8,058 nucleotides of DNA from Pseudomonadota bacterium (lineage in GTDB: Bacteria > Pseudomonadota > Gammaproteobacteria > Burkholderiales > Burkholderiaceae_C), in the NCBI GenBank assembly GCA_023436025.1, contig JAEZKX010000163.1, forward strand, positions 1-8,058, written 5' to 3'. Shown one piece after another: positions 5,968 through 8,058 of the stretch. How positions within the stretch are numbered: the stretch's first letter is position 1; each line of letters begins with the position of its first letter. The translations under genes and the position numbers were made by a program. The notes beneath the pieces are model-generated. The model searched no databases, was not told the DNA's origin, and worked only from the letters and a program-made list of their open reading frames with translations.

Positions 5968-6918
5968 ATGAACACCCATAAGAATGCCCGACTTATGTTC
6001 GCTCGTCGCGTGCAAATGGTTCGAGATATGACCGAAGGGGGCCTGAATGCCTGTGAAGCTGCCTGCCGCCACGGAGTGACACCACCGACTGCGCGCAAGT
6101 GGCTGGGCCGCTTCCTGGCCGAGGGGGAGGCCGCGTTGGGTGACGCATCTTCCAGGCCCAAACGCTCGCCCAGAGCGATCGAGCCTGGCAAGGCGTTGCT
6201 CATTGTGGAGCTGCGTCAGCGCCGGATGCTGCAGTCGCGTATTGCTCAATCGGTGGGGGTTTCAGAAGCCACAGTCAGCCGGGTGTTGGCCAGGGCAGGA
6301 CTCTCGAAGCTGTCGGACCTGCAGCCGCGCGAGCCGGTGCAGCGCTACGAGCACGCCGAAGCGGGAGACTTGCTGCACATCGACACCAAGAAGCTCGGGC
6401 GCATCGAGCGACCAAGCCACCGCGTCACTGGCAACCGCAAGGACAGCGTCGAGGGAGCCGGATGGGAGTACCTGTTCGTTGCCGTTGACGACCACGCCAG
6501 GGTGGCCTTTACGGCCATGCACCCGGACGAGCGCAAGGAAAGCGCGGTGCAGTTCCTGCGCGACGCGGTGGCCTACTACAACCGCCTGGGCGTGACGATC
6601 AAGCGCCTGTTGACGGACAACGGCTCGGCGTTTCGCGCCAAGGAATTCCGCCTGGCTTGCCAGCAGTTGGGCATCACGCACAAGTTCACCCGAGCCTACC
6701 GACCGCAAACCAACGGCAAGGCCGAGCGGTTCATCCAGTCGGCGCTGCGCGAGTGGGCCTATGGCTGGACGTACCAGAACTCGGCGCAGCGACGAGAGGC
6801 GCTACACAGCTGGCAGCACCACTACAACTGGCACCGCCCGCACCACGGCATCGGCCGTGTGGCCCCCATGTCGCGGCTTCCCGGACCAAGATATAACCTC
6901 TTGACGGCTCACATCTAG
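5968..6918 (+). CDS. IS481 family DDE transposase
   Basis: A 316-residue protein, full length for the family. The N-terminal third holds helix-turn-helix DNA-binding regions (VTPPTARKWLGRFL at 37-50 and VSEATVSRVLARAGLS at 98-113). The rve/DDE catalytic core follows, with D139 in LLHIDTKKLG, D217 in LLTDNGSAF and E253 in TNGKAERF; exactly 35 residues separate the last two, the usual DD(35)E spacing. The opening MNTHKNARL, the VEGAGWEY region and the closing RYNLLTAHI closely match Bordetella IS481 transposase from memory. AGGAAA (5955-5960) lies 7 nt before the ATG at 5968, favouring that start over an upstream open extension to 5890. The stop TAG (6916-6918) lies outside the element, in the right copy of the duplicated target. 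The enzyme catalyses transposition of its own element into CTAG-containing sites. Confidence 0.97.
   Translation: MNTHKNARLMFARRVQMVRDMTEGGLNACEAACRHGVTPPTARKWLGRFLAEGEAALGDASSRPKRSPRAIEPGKALLIVELRQRRMLQSRIAQSVGVSEATVSRVLARAGLSKLSDLQPREPVQRYEHAEAGDLLHIDTKKLGRIERPSHRVTGNRKDSVEGAGWEYLFVAVDDHARVAFTAMHPDERKESAVQFLRDAVAYYNRLGVTIKRLLTDNGSAFRAKEFRLACQQLGITHKFTRAYRPQTNGKAERFIQSALREWAYGWTYQNSAQRREALHSWQHHYNWHRPHHGIGRVAPMSRLPGPRYNLLTAHI
6889..6913 (-). repeat. IS481 right terminal inverted repeat
   Basis: On the minus strand this reads TGTGAGCCGTCAAGAGG and onward, pairing with 5873-5897 at 20 of 25 positions. It overlaps the last codons of the transposase gene. On the plus strand it contains an outward-facing TTGACG (6901-6906) resembling a -35 box. 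Confidence 0.9.
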
Positions 6919-6919
6919 C
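6914..6919. repeat. Right copy of the IS481 target-site duplication (TCTAGC)
   Basis: Identical to 5867-5872 and immediately outside the right inverted repeat. Its central CTAG palindrome provides the transposase TAG (6916-6918, plus strand) and the LysR TAG (6917-6915, minus strand). Confidence 0.95.
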
Positions 6920-7889
6920 GCTGGCCGAGCGCCTTCACCGCGATCGGCGTGCGGGCGCTGGGCCGCCGTTCCGTGTCGAGCACCTCGAACAGGAACTCGG
7001 TGAAGGCGCGCACCTTCACCGAATTGGCGCGGGTCTTCGGCGTCACCAGGAAGAAGGTCTTCTTCGGCAGCTGCCAGTCCGGGTAGACCTGTACGAGCTT
7101 GCCCTCGTGGAGCTTGCGCAGGGCGAAGATGTCCAGCGTGCAGGCCACGCCGACCCCGCCTTCGACCGCGGCGAGCACGGCGTCGCTGCTGTTGAAGTGC
7201 AGCGGGCCTTCCGGCCGCAGGTCGATCTGTTCCTCGCCTTTCGCCAGGCGCCAGCGATTCGGGTGCTGGCGTTCTTCCGGCAGGATGCCCAGGCACAGCT
7301 TGGGGTCCAGCTGGCCGGGGTGCGCCGGCAGCTTGCTCGCCAGTTTCGGCGCGCAGCAAAGCACGTAGGGGCTTTCGTAGATCGGCCGCGCCACGAGGTC
7401 GGCGTCCTCCACGTGGTCCATACGGATGGCCACGTCGATGGCGCGCTCTATCATGTGGTGCGGCTGGTTCGTCAGCGTGACGGCCGCCGAGATGTCCGGG
7501 TAGCGGCGCGCGAATTCGGGCAGCGCGGGGCACAGCAGCGCGTGGCCTAGCGAGATCGGCGTTTCAATGTGCAGCCAGCCGCGCAGTTCGCCCATGCGCG
7601 TGCGCACCTCCTCCTCCGTCTCCGCCAGCGACTGCAGCAGCTCGCGCGCGCGGGGCAGGTACAGCTGGCCCTCCTCGGTGAGGCGCAGGCGGCGCGTGTC
7701 TCGGTGGATCAGCGTGACGTTGAGGTGCTTTTCCAGGTTGCGCACGCAGGTCGTGACCGTGGCGTTGGCAAGATCGAGCGATTCCGCCGCGCGCGAAAAG
7801 CTGCCGCATTCGGCAACGCGGACGAAGACCTCCATGGCCCAGAGCTTGTCGATGGCAGACCTCTTGATGGTGAACGGGAGGTCTGCCAT
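6915..7889 (-). CDS. LysR family transcriptional regulator
   Basis: A 324-residue protein, normal for the family. The N-terminal winged helix-turn-helix spans about residues 15-74: AMEVFVRVAECGSFSRAAESLDLANATVTTCVRNLEKHLNVTLIHRDTRRLRLTEEG is a typical LysR pattern of the CrgA-like type. A linker helix (75-103) and a periplasmic-binding-protein-like effector domain (about 105-308) follow. The ATG at 7889 adds 15 residues before the helix-turn-helix; an internal ATG at codon 19 (7835-7833) would cut into it. There is no clear Shine-Dalgarno at 7889, but the start is only 9 nt after the etfA stop on the same strand, so translation may depend on coupling. Its stop TAG is part of the CTAG hit by IS481, and the duplication kept the reading frame and stop unchanged. 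It converges on the catabolic operon and is a plausible but unproven regulator of it. Confidence 0.95.
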   Translation of the reverse strand: MADLPFTIKRSAIDKLWAMEVFVRVAECGSFSRAAESLDLANATVTTCVRNLEKHLNVTLIHRDTRRLRLTEEGQLYLPRARELLQSLAETEEEVRTRMGELRGWLHIETPISLGHALLCPALPEFARRYPDISAAVTLTNQPHHMIERAIDVAIRMDHVEDADLVARPIYESPYVLCCAPKLASKLPAHPGQLDPKLCLGILPEERQHPNRWRLAKGEEQIDLRPEGPLHFNSSDAVLAAVEGGVGVACTLDIFALRKLHEGKLVQVYPDWQLPKKTFFLVTPKTRANSVKVRAFTEFLFEVLDTERRPSARTPIAVKALGQR

Positions 7890-7898
7890 TCTAGGTCG

Positions 7899-8058
7899 TC
7901 AGAGCAAGGTGATCGTTTCCGGCACGGCGGCGAACAGGTCGGCTTCCAGGCCGTAGTCGGCCACGCTGAAGATCGGCGCTTCCGGATCCTTGTTGATGGC
8001 CACGATCACCTTGGAGTCCTTCATGCCGGCCAGGTGCTGGATGGCGCCGGAGATGCCC
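7899..8058 (-). CDS. etfA: Electron transfer flavoprotein alpha subunit, C-terminal end (5' part outside window)
   Basis: Reading the minus strand from the window edge gives 52 residues and then TGA (7901-7899). The opening GISGAIQHLAGMKDSKVIVA (first 20 residues), followed by INKDPEAPIFSVADYGLEAD, is the highly conserved FAD-binding C-terminal segment of ETF alpha; the S-G-A-x-Q-H...I-x-A-I-N pattern is the family signature. EtfA with EtfB forms the soluble heterodimer that carries electrons from acyl-CoA and other dehydrogenases to ETF-ubiquinone oxidoreductase. The protein is usually about 310 residues, so five sixths lie beyond the window. The LysR gene follows 9 nt downstream on the same strand. 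Confidence 0.95.
   Translation of the reverse strand, partial: GISGAIQHLAGMKDSKVIVAINKDPEAPIFSVADYGLEADLFAAVPETITLL

Larger units (their letters stand above)
5873..6913 (+). mobile_element. IS481-family insertion sequence, apparently intact
   Basis: A 1041-bp element carrying one complete transposase gene, bounded by inverted repeats and flanked by identical TCTAGC hexamers. The left end, beginning TGTGAAGCTTCAATAGG, and the leader up to the transposase start resemble the Bordetella IS481 end closely, as far as I can recall that sequence. The element is visibly lower in G+C than the operon and the LysR gene beside it. A perfect target duplication and an open transposase frame point to a recent and possibly active insertion. 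It disrupts no gene: it lies between the stop of the second flavoprotein gene and the stop of the convergent LysR gene. The 95-nt leader (5873-5967) holds the left repeat and the transposase ribosome binding site; I see no convincing promoter in it. Confidence 0.95.

Noticed and set aside
6915..7889. LysR gene interrupted or truncated by the IS
   Set aside because: The duplicated target restores the stop TAG exactly and the protein has full family length, so the gene is intact.

Overview
The window is GC-rich (roughly two thirds G+C by eye), with long open antisense frames and G/C-ending codons. Together with the gene families and an IS481 element very like the Bordetella one, this suggests a betaproteobacterium of the order Burkholderiales, plausibly Bordetella, Achromobacter or a relative. 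The genus is an inference.

Layout. (i) 1-686, +: the 3' part of an MmgE/PrpD-family gene that starts outside the window. (ii) 785-5849, +: a tight five-gene run coding for an FAD-dependent dehydrogenase (TcuA/fumarate-reductase flavoprotein type), an SDR oxidoreductase, an isochorismatase-fold hydrolase, an Asp/Glu/hydantoin-racemase-fold protein and a second FAD-dependent dehydrogenase. Two junctions are ATGA overlaps and the others are 14 and 49 nt, so this is probably one operon; the MmgE/PrpD gene, 98 nt upstream, may belong to it. (iii) 5867-6919: an apparently intact IS481-family element (5873-6913) with 25-bp imperfect inverted repeats, a full DDE transposase and a perfect 6-bp TCTAGC target duplication. 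(iv) 7889-6915, -: a LysR-type regulator converging on the operon. (v) 8058-7899, -: the last 52 codons of etfA, ending 9 nt before the LysR start.

Function. The operon looks catabolic: a dehydratase-like enzyme, two flavin dehydrogenases, an NAD(P) dehydrogenase, a hydrolase-fold and a racemase/isomerase-fold enzyme could oxidise and open a small organic acid or cyclic substrate. I cannot name the substrate. The isochorismatase-fold protein has Val where the family nucleophile Cys should be, and the racemase-fold protein has Thr and Glu at the two usual Cys positions. The obvious readings (maleamate amidase plus maleate isomerase, or carbamoyl-amidase plus hydantoin racemase) therefore do not fit standard chemistry. 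Both flavoproteins also lack the catalytic His motif of true fumarate reductases. This pathway is the best candidate here for something undescribed.

The IS fell into what was an 18-nt gap between two convergent genes and broke neither. Its CTAG target supplies the transposase stop codon on one strand and the LysR stop codon on the other. No tRNA, rRNA or CRISPR was seen. No strong terminator was seen. No gene-free stretch exceeds 300 nt.
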